From Zygaena filipendulae (taxonomy: Eukaryota; Arthropoda; Insecta; Lepidoptera; Zygaenidae), in contig OU015673.1 in assembly GCA_907165275.2 (NCBI GenBank), forward strand, positions 821,001-885,000: a stretch of 64,000 bases of DNA, in the 5' to 3' direction. The position numbers were made by a program, and so were the translations under genes. Below, in pieces: positions 1-11,215 of the stretch (position 1 is the first letter of the stretch; each line of letters starts with the position of its first letter). The notes under the pieces are model-generated. The model saw only the letters and a program-made list of their open reading frames with translations. It was not told where the DNA came from and did no database searches.

Positions 1-291
1 ACCACTATAAGGATGGACTTCCTGGCAGGATTTTAATCGCTGTTGGCGTCCAGGGGTTCTCCAGTGTCGTATACGTCTTGTATCCGGTCTCATACCAAAA
101 CGAGACTCATCAGAAAAGCACACGAAACACATCTCAATCTCAAGAAATCCGCATAAAAATGCTTGATCCCTAGACACTTTTGATGTGTGTAGTTTCCTTC
201 AATGACATTATATTTATTGAAAAATACCATTAGTTTCCTTAAAAACATAACATGTATTTTTTATTAATTTATCAAAATATATAGATGCATA
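1..291. other. AT-rich flank, no gene seen
   Basis: No reading frame, tRNA or recognisable repeat is seen. The stretch ends at the possible target duplication (CATA, 288-291) of the LTR-flanked segment that follows. Confidence 0.5.
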
Positions 292-527
292 TGTTAGAAA
301 TGATACTCGATTAATACATTAAGCAACTGTTTTATTTACTGTATCACAAAGTAAATGCGCGCGTGCGTGCCCTCGCGCCAATTCCACAAACGATAATGCC
401 GATCTCACTCACCGTTGACGGCTTCCACCCCAAATACGCGTCACATGACGTTTTATGTCACCTGTCAAGAGGGATGTGATGTGGCCATCACTCCTCTAGA
501 CTTTATACAAAATATGAATCGCTAACA
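292..527 (-). repeat. LTR-like direct repeat, distal copy (3' LTR if read on minus)
   Basis: 236 bp, identical at every base to 7727-7962, with TG...CA ends and inverted TGTTAG/CTAACA tips. On the minus strand TGTATAAAG lies about 20 bases in and AATAAA about 40 bases from the end, matching a U3-R-U5 plan. Confidence 0.75.
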
Positions 528-1185
528 GACGGCCATTCTGTTAATGGAATGTCCCCATTCCTAAAAAAAATGTCTCTCGGCCATTCTACAGTAAAGTATG
601 ACCCCATACAAAGAATTAAATTTATAACTAAACAATCAAATACCTTAATTTCTTTTAAACAACATCTCCAATAAGTAGTAATTTTATGAAGAACATTATT
701 AGGAACATTGTAATGGTAACAAAATTACACAAATTTATCCGTTGACTAACACAATATCTAAATGTCAACATTATTAATTAAGTACATTAAATAGCCTTAA
801 AGTATGTGTTAATACAAGATTTTATATTTTTTTGACTTAATTCATGATTTGAAGAAAAGAAAACAAAATATCTATCTAAAAAGAAAATAGAATATTTGCA
901 AGTAAATATTTCTGGAAGCAAAATTAAAATTATCAATATAATAAATTTTCATTTTAAATAAAGTAATATTAATAACGGTACAAAAGTACAAATCAATTTG
1001 AAAATAAACATAATCCAAAACGAAATCTATACAAAATAAACATCAGAATAATACTTAACTGAAACATATTTTGTTGTTACATTCATAAACAATTTATTGA
1101 TTTAAACTGTTCTAAGATCATCAAAGTAAGCATTTGTAGATTCTTCCATCATGTGAATACATCAGACTCGCCTCTTCACAAATTT

Positions 1186-1600
1186 GTTTGCCTGCAGAGG
1201 GACACAATCGGATTTAATTCAATATTACACAACACCACCGAGCCTCTCGTTTGCCCACCGAGGGACACGGTCTAACTCTCTAAGCCCAATCTGGCACCAT
1301 CAAATTGTAGCCTACCGTTTGCCCACCGAGGGACACGGTCTGACTCTTTCAGCACAATCTTACACCACCGAGTTGTAGCCTGCCGTTTGCCCACCGAGGG
1401 ACACGGTCTGACTCTTTCGGCACATTCTTGCACCACCAAGTTGTAGCCTGCCGTTTGCCCACCGAGGGACACGGTCTGACTCTTTCAGCACAATCTTGCA
1501 CCACCAAGATGTAGCCTGCCGTTTGCCCACCGAGGGACCCGGTCTGACTCTTTCAGCACAATCTTGCACCACCAAGTCGTAACCTGCCGTTTGCCCACTC
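1186..1600. repeat. 68-bp minisatellite, about six units
   Basis: GTTTGCCCACCGAGGGACAC recurs at 1249, 1317, 1385, 1453 and 1521 with an exact 68-bp period. A degenerate first unit starts at 1186 and a partial one at 1589. The units differ by only a few bases. Reading frames crossing it on both strands are by-products of the repeat. Short GC-rich motifs (GCACGCTCGCTCC type) continue in looser spacing to about 1765. Confidence 0.95.
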
Positions 1601-1799
1601 CAACGTCCTGGACGTCGTCCTCAACGTCCAACGTCAATAGGTAGCGCGCTCGCTCCAATGCTGATCGATGGACGCACGCTCGCTCCGGGGTTTATTATTT
1701 CACATTCAGGCAGCACGCTCACTGCGGTGTCAGCAGGTAGCCATCGGCAGCACGCTCGCTCCATGGTCTGACCATAAACAACAAGAAAAATTCCAAAGC

Positions 1800-2645
1800 A
1801 ATACCAGTTAGCTAAAGACTTAGGTATAATATTTGACGAAAAACTTACATTTAGATACCATAATGATCATGTAATTAATAGAAGCCTCAGTCTGTTGGGC
1901 TTCATCTCCAGATCCACCAAAGGTTTTAAAAAAAAGACCCGCTAGCATCATTTATCTCTACTGCACCCTCGTCAGAAGTACTCTCGAATACAACTCGGTT
2001 GTATGGTCTCCTTACTACACGGTGCACATTGACCGAATTGAAAGAGTTCAAAAACGCTGTCTAAAGTTAATTACTTTCAGGTATAAAAATTCCACAAGAT
2101 CGCTTCAGACGTACGGGGACAGGTTGAACAGATTCGGTATGATCTCTTTAGAAACCCGTCGCAAGGGTAGAGACCAGATCCTGCTACATAAAATAATACA
2201 CCACCAGATCGGTAGCCCTTACATCCTATCACTTTTAAATTTCAACACCAATTATCGCTCTCGACGTCCCAATACCTTCTCACTTCGGATATTCACTAAC
2301 AACACATCTTTTTACAATCCAGTTGTACGGATGTGTCGCCAATATAATGAGCTCGTCGCTAAAGGTGCAGATGTGGACGTTTTAATTGTAATTTTAGGGT
2401 ATACTTAAAAAATATCAACGACTACCTCCGTCGCACTTGCTAATTGTGGTTCTATTTTTCTGAGATCCATAAATATCAAAATAAATTTAAATATTACTTT
2501 GTACTTCGCTCGATATTTTTAGTCTTTCTAGGTATGCATATCTCTGGTTTGTGGTCGGAACATATAATAATACACTACAATAAGTAAAAATCGTAATGAC
2601 TACAATCTGTTTTGTGTACTTAAACAAATAAACAAATAAATAAAC
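1800..2645 (+). pseudogene. 5'-truncated, frameshifted LINE (CR1/Jockey group) 3' end
   Basis: From 1800 the plus strand encodes the end of a LINE reverse transcriptase (QLAKDLGIIFDEKL, then after a frame change in the A-run near 1930, LEYNSVVWSPYYTV and IERVQKRCLK). The last intact part is a 128-codon frame at 2022-2408. It closely resembles the C-terminus of the LINE at 24334-28310 (shared patterns LGIIFDE, IERVQ, NPxVRMCR). After the stop an untranslated tail runs to an (AAAT)-type tail near 2622-2645. It carries no endonuclease or catalytic YADD block and is dead. Confidence 0.85.
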
Positions 2646-5402
2646 CAGTTCATTGGCTCGTTGCCTCAATTTACGCTATCAGTAAATTAAATAACTTAAA
2701 TAGTTCTACTTGTGAAAAGTACCTACTTCAAGAATCTGTTCACAACAAACTCTTCAATTTTATTACTGTTACTACTGCTCCAACAATTTTTATGAAATTT
2801 AGTATGCCGGGGGTTTCGGGGGCGATTAATCAATCTAGCTAGGTTTCATTTTTGAAAGCGTCGCTTCATCCGTGTTTTCAGGCAATGAAATATGAGTGTT
2901 TGTTTTCTACTTAAAAACAGATGGCGCTATACACAACGAGCGAAGCTCGGTGACCCAGATATTAAGGGATTATTATTGCAATTCAATAACTCGACAGAGT
3001 TGTTAAATTCTGACCGCAAACCTTTTACCACAGAACAGATAGAAGAGGCAACAACTCAGTTTAGGATGAAAACTAGTATCGCCGGGTGACTCCCGTGCAC
3101 AAGACCATAGTGCACAAATACATTTACTGGCATAATGAATGTAGGTAGAACGCCGCCGTTCGGTCACTTTTCTACCCAGACACTGTTTCAAAATTTCAGT
3201 TTTGGAAATATTGTGGGAAATACATTCGAGGTGCCAGCAAGGGGAGTTTCGGGAAAGTTAGAGTAATTGCTTCGTTGCGACCGTAATGCGCCTACACCGC
3301 CTACATGGTCGCTAGTTATCATACTATTTTCTCTGTGTCTTATGAGACTGAATAATGAAGACGTATTTTCTTTTTACTAAAATTCACCATTACGAAGAAA
3401 ATAGGTCCAAAGTTACCCGTTTGCTTAAGTCTACTTTTCTACGCTTCTTTGTAAGTACTATTAGTTTCTACTAATGTTACATAACATGACTATGTTCGCG
3501 TTCTGCTAAGCGGAATGCGTTTTAGCCGTAAAACAGCTATACAAAATATCTTTGATAGTCAAGATAGATCTAACGATACTACGATTTTCGATTTTCTACG
3601 AAATCCAGTGACATGATTTATCCAAAGAGGCATCGTAGATTATGTAGTCGTTCATGTCTATAAATTTTTCACTAAGGGAGGCCCTTACAAGATACAGGGT
3701 GCTCAACAGGGCAACTACGTTATTTTGCTAGTAAATCGTAAACACACAAGGTATCATACTGATGCAATTAAGCCCTGATCAACTCTTATATTTTATATTT
3801 GGTATTATCTATTACATTATTACAAGGCTTTGTCTCATTCAGTTTATTTAACATATCTTAATGTCACTTACTGGTGTGATGTGTATCTATCTATCTTGGA
3901 TAATTAACACTTTGCGAAGATAAGTTTTACTAGGGTAAGCTCAAAGTCCTTTGAATTTATTTTAGTATTGTTTACTGTCTTAAATAGTTTCTCTAAAACA
4001 TTATCCCTAATATCTATGCCATGATATTCTATAAAGTTGTGGAATATGGTCGAAGATTGCTAAAGCCGATAACTTATTTTGTCATATTTCAAGGATAGGT
4101 ACCTAGTTTACTAAATATTGGTTAGGACTCTCTTCGTTCTGTTTGTAATTTATTGAACACCATACTAATACCATACCATTCTTCATGATAAACAAATATT
4201 CTTCACCTTAGCGCAATACTCTAACAGAGCTGTAGTCGAAGAAGAATAGCATGGATATTAAAAGGGTGATTATTAGACAGGGGGTCTACTTGGTCCTCCA
4301 CAATATTCATATTATGAGTAATTGAAGTATACGATATATATTATCAATTTACTGTTAGTTCTTGTCACTATGAGAATATACTTGGATTTATTCTGGAAAT
4401 TACTGTTATAATGATTGACAAATTAATTGTTTATAAGAGTGTGCCTTCCATTGCCGACTCGGCAAAGTGATACTAACATGATATCTTTTGCATCAACACA
4501 ACATTCTAATACCTTTATCACATTGAGTGAAAACGGAACACTGGGCGATTTTTTAAAAAAAAAACTGAGAGAGTTCAGACTACTCTATTAGGGAATCCAC
4601 TATTATGTAGGTCCTTTTTGGTTTAAGTAATCCTCGTTGTGAATCTAAGTGGTGTACTGAAGTTATACTATATCATTATTAATATTATTACTATTTAATC
4701 CTTTATTGCACATAAAATGACAATATTTTCTTCTTTTTCTTCAATTCTGGCGAAACGCCAACGATAATACTACACTGATCCCTACTCAAACATGGTTACG
4801 GTTAATTATCTACAAAACCACCAGCTCGGAGTACAAAATAGATGAGTTCAAAATACATAGGTGACTGAAATAACGAAGATTAACTCGACACGCGTTTTTC
4901 GGTACCTACCTGCGGCTTTCAATAATCTATACTAGTACATGTACGATTATTGTAAGTTTACATTCTAAACCTCGATATTGACGTTTGGTCAATGCATTAA
5001 AACAACGAATGGATATATCATAACCTTTATTGAATGTTAGTCAATCAACGACTACATTGGTGATGACGCCCTATTCAGATCATATGAATTATAAAGGTTA
5101 AGAAACCCTGGTAGTATCTCTATTTTATACTTTATTTTAGAGATTTTTTTTTTTCACGGGACTTATTTAGTCTTCTATGTCGTGTTTTAGTGTACTTATT
5201 CAATTTTAAACTATACCTTTCTTTAGTATTAGGTATTGTATTATTTCTCTGATTTACTAAACCATCGATTCAGTAATCACTATAAAATTACTTTCCTGCG
5301 TTATTAATTTTCTGTTTTACCTACATTTTTGCAGTTAAATAATATTGAAGTGTCTGTTTGTAATCTATCGACACTAATTAGAATCTAATTATTATCTAGA
5401 TT
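2646..5402. other. AT-rich gene-free stretch with one old dispersed repeat
   Basis: Only one recognisable item is seen: a block at about 2887-3320 that resembles 17030-17243 plus 17608-17710 (shared GCCGGGTGA, TTTCAAAATT and CCGCCTACAT patches). No gene or RNA is supported elsewhere. Confidence 0.5.
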
Positions 5403-5735
5403 AGAATCTGCGTGTCCGTACATGCTAATCTTCGAAACTAATGAACGGATTAACATGCGGTTTTCGCAGGTAAATCAAGCTTAGCTTGAAGCAACATAAA
5501 GGCAACACAATAAAAGAGTAGAATCTACGTGTTCGTTCACGCTAACCTTCGAAACTAATGAACGGCTTACCATGCGGTCTTCACGGGTAAATCAAGCTCA
5601 GCTTGAAGCAACATAAAGGCAACACAATAAAAGAGTAGAATCTGCGTGTCCGTTCACGCTAACCTTCGAAACTAATGAACGGATTACCACGCGGTTTCCG
5701 CAGGTAAATCAAGCTTAGCTTGAAGTAACATAAGG
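5403..5735. repeat. 117-bp tandem repeat, 2.8 units
   Basis: AGAATCT(G/A)CGTGT begins units at 5403, 5520 and 5637, an exact 117-bp period. Each unit contains CCTTCGAAACTAATGAACGG and GTAAATCAAGCT followed by an AGCTTAGCTTGAAG hairpin. Units are over 90 percent alike by eye. The internal wording resembles the middle of lepidopteran Helitron variants (compare 23090-23160), so the array may have grown from such an element. Confidence 0.9.
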
Positions 5736-7560
5736 GATTTAATCCATTTAAATGGGCGTCAAGAAAAGGAATCTTTTTACAAAACGAGTTTCGCACAAGT
5801 GAAACCGGACACAGTTAGTGTCAAACAGCTTTCTACCAGATGCATGATGTATTATGGTCATTACGTTTTAATAGAAGATGATTTTTAAATCTTTGTGCTC
5901 CGAATAATCTTTGAGGCAGGTACACCGAAGCAAGTTCAAACATTTGTTACAGGTGGATAGCTGATGTTATAAGGTAACTTTATGTTACAATTGGCCCACG
6001 ATAACCAACACAATTAAGTTATTGATACAAGACGCTTTATCAAGAGTTATAGAATGTTTTTCAATTATGTGTTTACCTTATTACATTGTTCAAATACCAT
6101 CAAAATATTAAACACAAAAGAATTGCTACAAAAAAAATGCTACAATTTTAAGATACAATTTACTCAAACTTTCGCCAGTTTAGGTAACGCACCATTGCTT
6201 ATCTATGGCCTATACTTATTGTAACTGTTATAATATTTTGTATTCTAATGTAATTATTTTTATAAATTTCAAACTGTATATTCTGATTTGTATTTTCATT
6301 ATGGTTTTGACGGACTTCTATTCTAGATTTAGAACCATACACATCAAAACTGTCGTCCCTAAATAAATATATTTTGTAGGGTTTTCCTCAAATTAACGTG
6401 GGTGAAACCGCGGAGTATCTCAAAGCTTTGATGATTTTCTTTTGAATTTACCTAGTTTTGCTTGCTAGTCTCATTTTTTTTACTGCTATTTTTGAAAGTC
6501 TTGCTACATCTCCTAGGGATAAAACTCAAGCCCCTACTACGGTGTTACAACCCTAGTCACTAAGCGATATTTGCTACTGATTGACTCTTTACTAAGCTGT
6601 TTAGGTAGCTGCACGTTTTCAAAATTTGGCTAGTTTTGAAGTTGAAAGAATTACCAAATTTCTTTTTCTAATTAAGGTTAACCACAGCTAAAGTTAGATC
6701 TCGACTTCAGATAGAAGCAATCCCCTCATACAAGAAACTTAGGAAAGGCACTGTAATAAATTATGAGTGAATACTTCGGTCACAAAATTGATGTTCTATT
6801 TTTTTTTTTTTTTATTTGAAGGTAGTCACTAATATTAGTCTTTTATCATAAGAAAAATCATAAGAGATTATTTCTAAAGCACAGGTAGGTACAATATTAT
6901 TACCCACTAGACTGTAAGATTAGATAATTCTTTAATCAAAATAACATTACTGCATCCACAGATTTATACTAAATGATTCAATGAAGCTTTGTCTGTTTGC
7001 ATGATTATTAGATACTTCATTCAAATAGTAGGTAGGCATGCTAACTAACTTGATATCAGAGCTGGGAACTATTAACTTGCATAGGAGATCCTATGAGACA
7101 AAAGAAAAACTATGCAACTCAGCTAACTTTCGTGTTGTTCATGGATCAATTGAACTAATTAATTAATTGGTCCATGGTGTTGTTACACCTTTCGTGATAA
7201 ACATTAGTTACTTTTTTTTTCTTTTTTACACACCTACCTAGGTGGGTAAACTTGCACCATGGCTTTCAGAAAAGGGAAAATTACAACCTTTATATCAGTA
7301 AACACTGCTATGTGGGTAGATATAAATTTTAACTATATAATGTCTGAAACTTATTTTGTATGACAACTAAAAGAAGAAATAAACCAGCCTTTACGTATTC
7401 TGTAAATACCGTTATATGTATATCAATATATTAAACTATGCATAATGTTGCGTGTTGTATGCTAAACAAAGACTCATCCAGCGTTCACATATTCAGTAGA
7501 TACCGCTGTATCTTCTCGCTTTCAGCATTAAACGAAGACACTAGGTAAGTACATACCAGA
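5736..7560. other. AT-rich gene-free stretch
   Basis: No gene, RNA or clear repeat is seen. A short palindrome lies near 7141-7180 around AATTAATTAATT. Confidence 0.4.
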
Positions 7561-7580
7561 TTGAACTTGGTTTTCTGGTC

Positions 7581-7694
7581 TTATGTTTCGTCGTCAGGCC
7601 GCACCTTGAGAATATGCACAGGGCAGCACCGTCGCTTACCCGGTCTGCGCCTGGCGCCTGGTGTGATGCACCGGAGCGCCTTAGTCCTGGCCAT
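7581..7694 (-). CDS. Very small basic reading frame just inside the LTR (doubtful)
   Basis: On the minus strand, 33 bases after the LTR-like repeat, an ATG opens a 37-codon frame starting MARTKALRC and rich in Arg/Lys. It is followed by a consensus-like donor (CTG|GTATGT at 7557). This could be a leader exon of an LTR-driven transcript. The size gives little support for a real protein, and no family is recognised. Confidence 0.15.
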   Translation of the reverse strand: MARTKALRCITPGARRRPGKRRCCPVHILKVRPDDET

Positions 7695-7726
7695 GGGTGT
7701 TTGGTTTCTTTACCGCACTTCTGAAC

Positions 7727-7962
7727 TGTTAGAAATGATACTCGATTAATACATTAAGCAACTGTTTTATTTACTGTATCACAAAGTAAATGCGCGCGTG
7801 CGTGCCCTCGCGCCAATTCCACAAACGATAATGCCGATCTCACTCACCGTTGACGGCTTCCACCCCAAATACGCGTCACATGACGTTTTATGTCACCTGT
7901 CAAGAGGGATGTGATGTGGCCATCACTCCTCTAGACTTTATACAAAATATGAATCGCTAACA
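7727..7962 (-). repeat. LTR-like direct repeat, proximal copy (5' LTR if read on minus)
   Basis: Identical to 292-527. The downstream flank begins CATA, matching the upstream flank of the other copy. Confidence 0.75.
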
Positions 7963-8675
7963 CATAAAACAAATTGTGCACATACACTATTGCTGAAGAA
8001 TGCACCGCAGTTCGAAGACCTTAGAAGCACCAATTTACAAAAAAACTTTATTATTATTTATTACATGGGCGATTTTTATACGTGAATATTAGCAAACAAC
8101 ATAATTAAATAGTCAGAACTCTTTTTTTCTTTTTTCTTTTTGGACAATATATTTGAATTTTGAATACATTGTTATTATCTTATAAGAAAACATAAGGCTC
8201 ACTTTTTACGGCTGCCTTTTCTCATACAGCGAAAATTTTATCATTTCCGTTGGACACAAAGTACTGAAAATGTACACTGTTTTTACAACTCGTGAATGGT
8301 TCATTAATCGGGAAAGGGGTATCAAGCCGCGAGCACTTTAAAGTTTAAAGTATCGCTAATAACCAGATAGTTTAAATATTCAAGGAACATGGAATTTTTC
8401 AAGTGAAGTTTCTTGAGGCACGATCAAGATAGAACTCGATGGTTGTTGTCATAACTTTGTGTTAATGCAAAAATATGTATATAGATAATAATGTAAGTCA
8501 CTGACCTCACATTAAAAATGACACACTTCAAGTTAATGATGGTGAAGCTTTTTGTTTATACTTTTGAAGAGTGTCTCTGAAGAGGAAAACCTGTTAATTT
8601 AGAGTATAAAGTATAGTTAAAGTGAAATCAGATTCTAAATTAGAAGATCGATACACATATAGGATACACATAAAT

Positions 8676-8890
8676 GGACATAGATAAGCAATAGTGTGTT
8701 ATCCCACACTGGAGAAATTTTGAGTAAATCGTGTTTTAAAATTATAGCGCCATTTTGTGTCAACGTTTTTTTATGTTCAACATATTGTTACATATTCAAA
8801 CAATGTAATAAGGTAAACACATAATTAAAAAACGTTTTCTAGCTCGCAATAAATCGTTCCGTATCAATAACTTAATTTTGTGGGTTAACA
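8676..8890 (+). mobile_element. GGACATAG-family MITE, truncated right end
   Basis: Starts GGACATAGATAAGCAATAGTG and follows the family sequence to GTGGGTTAACA. The last 20 or so bases, with the right inverted repeat, are missing. Confidence 0.75.
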
Positions 8891-9172
8891 GAGGCGCGAG
8901 ACCGAGAGGCACTCGAAGTGTTTGTCAGAAGAAGCTCCTAAAACCCTTTTAGTTTGATGGCCCCTTCCCGGCTAACCTCGTATAGAACTAACCGCGAAGG
9001 CAGGCATGTGGCAAACATAGAGGGTAAAGCTTAGTATGATGCTCAAAACAAAAAAAAATGTACGTGTAGTGTTTACATTGGCAAGTATAGAAGCCTAAAT
9101 TCACGTCACTAAATAACTCCGAGGCTGACAGATAAAGATAGTCATAGGTATGTTTGAGAGCCATAATAGGTC

Positions 9173-9775
9173 AGCGAGAGGGTAGTTTCATTAAAAATAA
9201 CTGTTGTTTCCCGCCGTCGAATAGCGGTTGTAGTAAGTTCGTTCCCCCGCTCCACTCCATTGCCCGACTCGTCTTTTTTAGAACTTGTTATAAAATGCGG
9301 GTATGCGTAAGCGACGGTTCATTGTTACTTTGTGTTCGGTTCAGTGCAGTTATAGTGTCGTATCAGTGTCGTATCAATCTAGAGTGGCTATAGTGATTAC
9401 GTGTGCTGTGTCATCTAATTGTTTCCAGAGGTTTGCTTAAGTCGGGAGCACGGGCAGTGGAGGTGAGCGTTCATGCATTGTAAAGGGGCCCCATTAAACC
9501 TACACCTGGGTCGCAAGTTCCAGGCACTGCTCCGTGTTCCCTACGGATATCTGGTATGCTGTACAACTTCTATGTTGGTGCAATTAATTGTAATAATTTC
9601 TAGTTTGTTCTAGATGTGTCGCTTAGCTAATAGTCTCGGTCATACCTTTCCCTGCCTTCAGTTATATTGTGTTATGTTATCATCATCAGTTAGTCAGCTA
9701 TCATTACAACAGCAGATAACTATCTGCTGTTATCTGCTACTACATTCTTTCTATAATCTACATATATTATGTCGT
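9173..9775 (+). repeat. 0.6-kb unclassified dispersed repeat, intact copy
   Basis: Matches 24203-24333 joined to 28322-28785 with a few percent difference. It contains an initiator-like GTTCAGTGCAG, an exon-like block ending GGAG|GTGAGCG near 9462, and a 3' palindrome (GCAGATAACTATCTGC) near 9711-9745. No long frame. It could be a non-autonomous retroelement or an LTR; the class is not decided. Confidence 0.7.
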
Positions 9776-9966
9776 TGGCAAATTATATAGTTCGTCCGTC
9801 ACCATTCAGTAAAATTATCTATATACCTACCTAGTCGTCAGTTTAAAAATTTAGGTTATATTGTATTTGCGAGCTCCCTCACACGTTAGGTTAGGTAGAA
9901 TTTCAAAATTGTGGTCACAATAGTGTCAAATGGTAGGTACTTACTGAAATCTAGGAATGGATTTAA

Positions 9967-10149
9967 TCCTTTACAATTATAAAATGTTTATGTGAGCTTG
10001 TTCGTTTGCTAAGCTTTCACACCATAACGGCTTAACCGATCATCATGCAATTTTGCACACACGTTGTCAGGGGTAAAAGGATATAGGGTAGGTACTTCAC
10101 CATGTAACTCTCGCGGGATCTCCAAAATTAACGCGAAGTTAACAGCTAG
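9967..10149 (+). mobile_element. Lep1-like Helitron, near full length
   Basis: Starts TC, carries ACCGATCATCATGCAATTTT and the GTTGTCAGGGG core, and ends CAGCTAG followed by T. The terminal hairpin is worn. Confidence 0.8.
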
Positions 10150-10484
10150 TCATAGATACCTACATTAAAAGGTTTGAATTAAAAATCAAAAATGCAAAAT
10201 AAAAAAATAAATAAAACCGTACCTAAAAAAATGAGGCGGGATATCATAATGAGTGCCATACCGCCGCCTCGTTACAGAGTATGCTAATTGCTAGTATGTA
10301 GGTATGTGGAGACTGGAGATGCTGTGGTTTTGTTTTGAATGATCACAATCGATCCTCAGTGTAAACGCAGCACGAGCTCTGTTCGTTGTAATGTAGGCAG
10401 CTGTCTCATATGTACAGTCAGTAGCAAAGATATGTAAACACCCTCGTCAGTGGTGGAACTCTTTTACTATTGAATTGAAGTGAA

Positions 10485-10840
10485 TTGAATTGAATTAATA
10501 AACTTTATTTGACGCAACACAAAGATTTACACCATACGTATACAACAACTAAACATATATAACAAGTATTGAGGGTTCGTTTCTCAACCGACGGACAGAC
10601 GCCGCCGGCTGAACAGATCTGTGGGCGGACTCCACCCGACGGCTGAGAAACGAACCACTTGAACTAACGGAAACACTTTTTTGAAAATTGTGATTAGACA
10701 CCGTGTTGTGTCAAAAAGGCGGCCAGCTCAGCATAAGTCGGGTGGTTGTAAGGACCACCCGGCGCTGGTCTTCCGCTGGAGCCTTGCGGAGGCGTCACGG
10801 ACGCAGGCAGACAAATTGATAAACAAAATGAATAAATAGA
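10485..10840 (-). mobile_element. LINE 3' end with (AATTC)n tail, split by a hairpin
   Basis: On the minus strand the sequence ends CAAATAAAGTTTATTAATTC repeated as AATTC units. A 5'-truncated sister copy lies at 54114-54180. A small inverted-repeat block (10568-10655) sits inside the untranslated region. Confidence 0.7.
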
Positions 10841-10855
10841 TAACTAATATTTCAA

Positions 10856-11039
10856 TATATATAAAATTCTCGTGTCACAATGTTCGTTCCCATACTCCTC
10901 CGAAACGGCTTGACCGATTCTCATGAAATTTTATATGCATATTCAGTAGGTCTGAGAATCGGCTACTATCTACTTTTCATCCCGGAATCCCCGCGGGAAC
11001 TCCGAAACTCACGCGGGTGGAACCGCGGGGCACAGCTAG
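10856..11039 (+). mobile_element. Helitron variant (ATATAAAATTCTCGTG type)
   Basis: Different 5' half from the main Lep1-like family but the same 3' end: CCCGCGGGAACTCCGAAA, a GCGGGTG...CCGCGGG hairpin and CACAGCTAG|T. Confidence 0.8.
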
Positions 11040-11090
11040 TATTTCAATAAGATTCAACGTTTGTCAAAAGTGATTAGGTACATATTGACG

Positions 11091-11215
11091 ACCCGATTGG
11101 CGCTATACTGATCACTATGCCTACCTGCTAATCAAGAGGTTCCGGGTTCGATTCCCGGTGGGGGTGCACTTTGTGTGATGAACACAGGGTTCCACTTTCC
11201 AGTCTGGTATTATAT
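11091..11215 (+). mobile_element. tRNA-derived SINE, family B
   Basis: Has a degenerate A box region, a B box GGTTCGATTCC, then TTTGTGTGATGAACACAGG and TTCCACTTTCCAGTCTG. Related copies are at 21525-21645 (plus) and 44305-44415 (minus). It cannot fold as a complete tRNA. Confidence 0.75.

Larger units (their letters stand above)
292..7962 (-). mobile_element. LTR-flanked, non-coding large retroelement derivative (LARD-like)
   Basis: Two identical 236-bp direct repeats (292-527 and 7727-7962) bound 7.2 kb. The outer flanks share CATA (288-291 and 7963-7966), as expected of a 4-bp target duplication; neither repeat alone has matching flanks. Each repeat starts TGTTAG and ends CTAACA. Read on the minus strand it has a TATA-like TGTATAAAG near its start and AATAAA near its end, so the element probably points left. 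The interior has no frame longer than about 130 codons, only a dead LINE piece, two tandem arrays and AT-rich DNA. No clear tRNA primer site or polypurine tract is seen next to the repeats, which argues against an ordinary LTR retrotransposon. Identical repeats imply recent insertion or gene conversion. The element type is inferred; the repeats are seen directly. Confidence 0.6.

Noticed and set aside
292..527. The 236-bp repeats as two independent solo LTRs or MITEs
   Set aside because: Neither has matching flanks by itself; only the outer flanks of the pair match (CATA).
1186..1600. CRISPR-like regular repeats
   Set aside because: Units are contiguous with no spacers, in an animal genome; a minisatellite.
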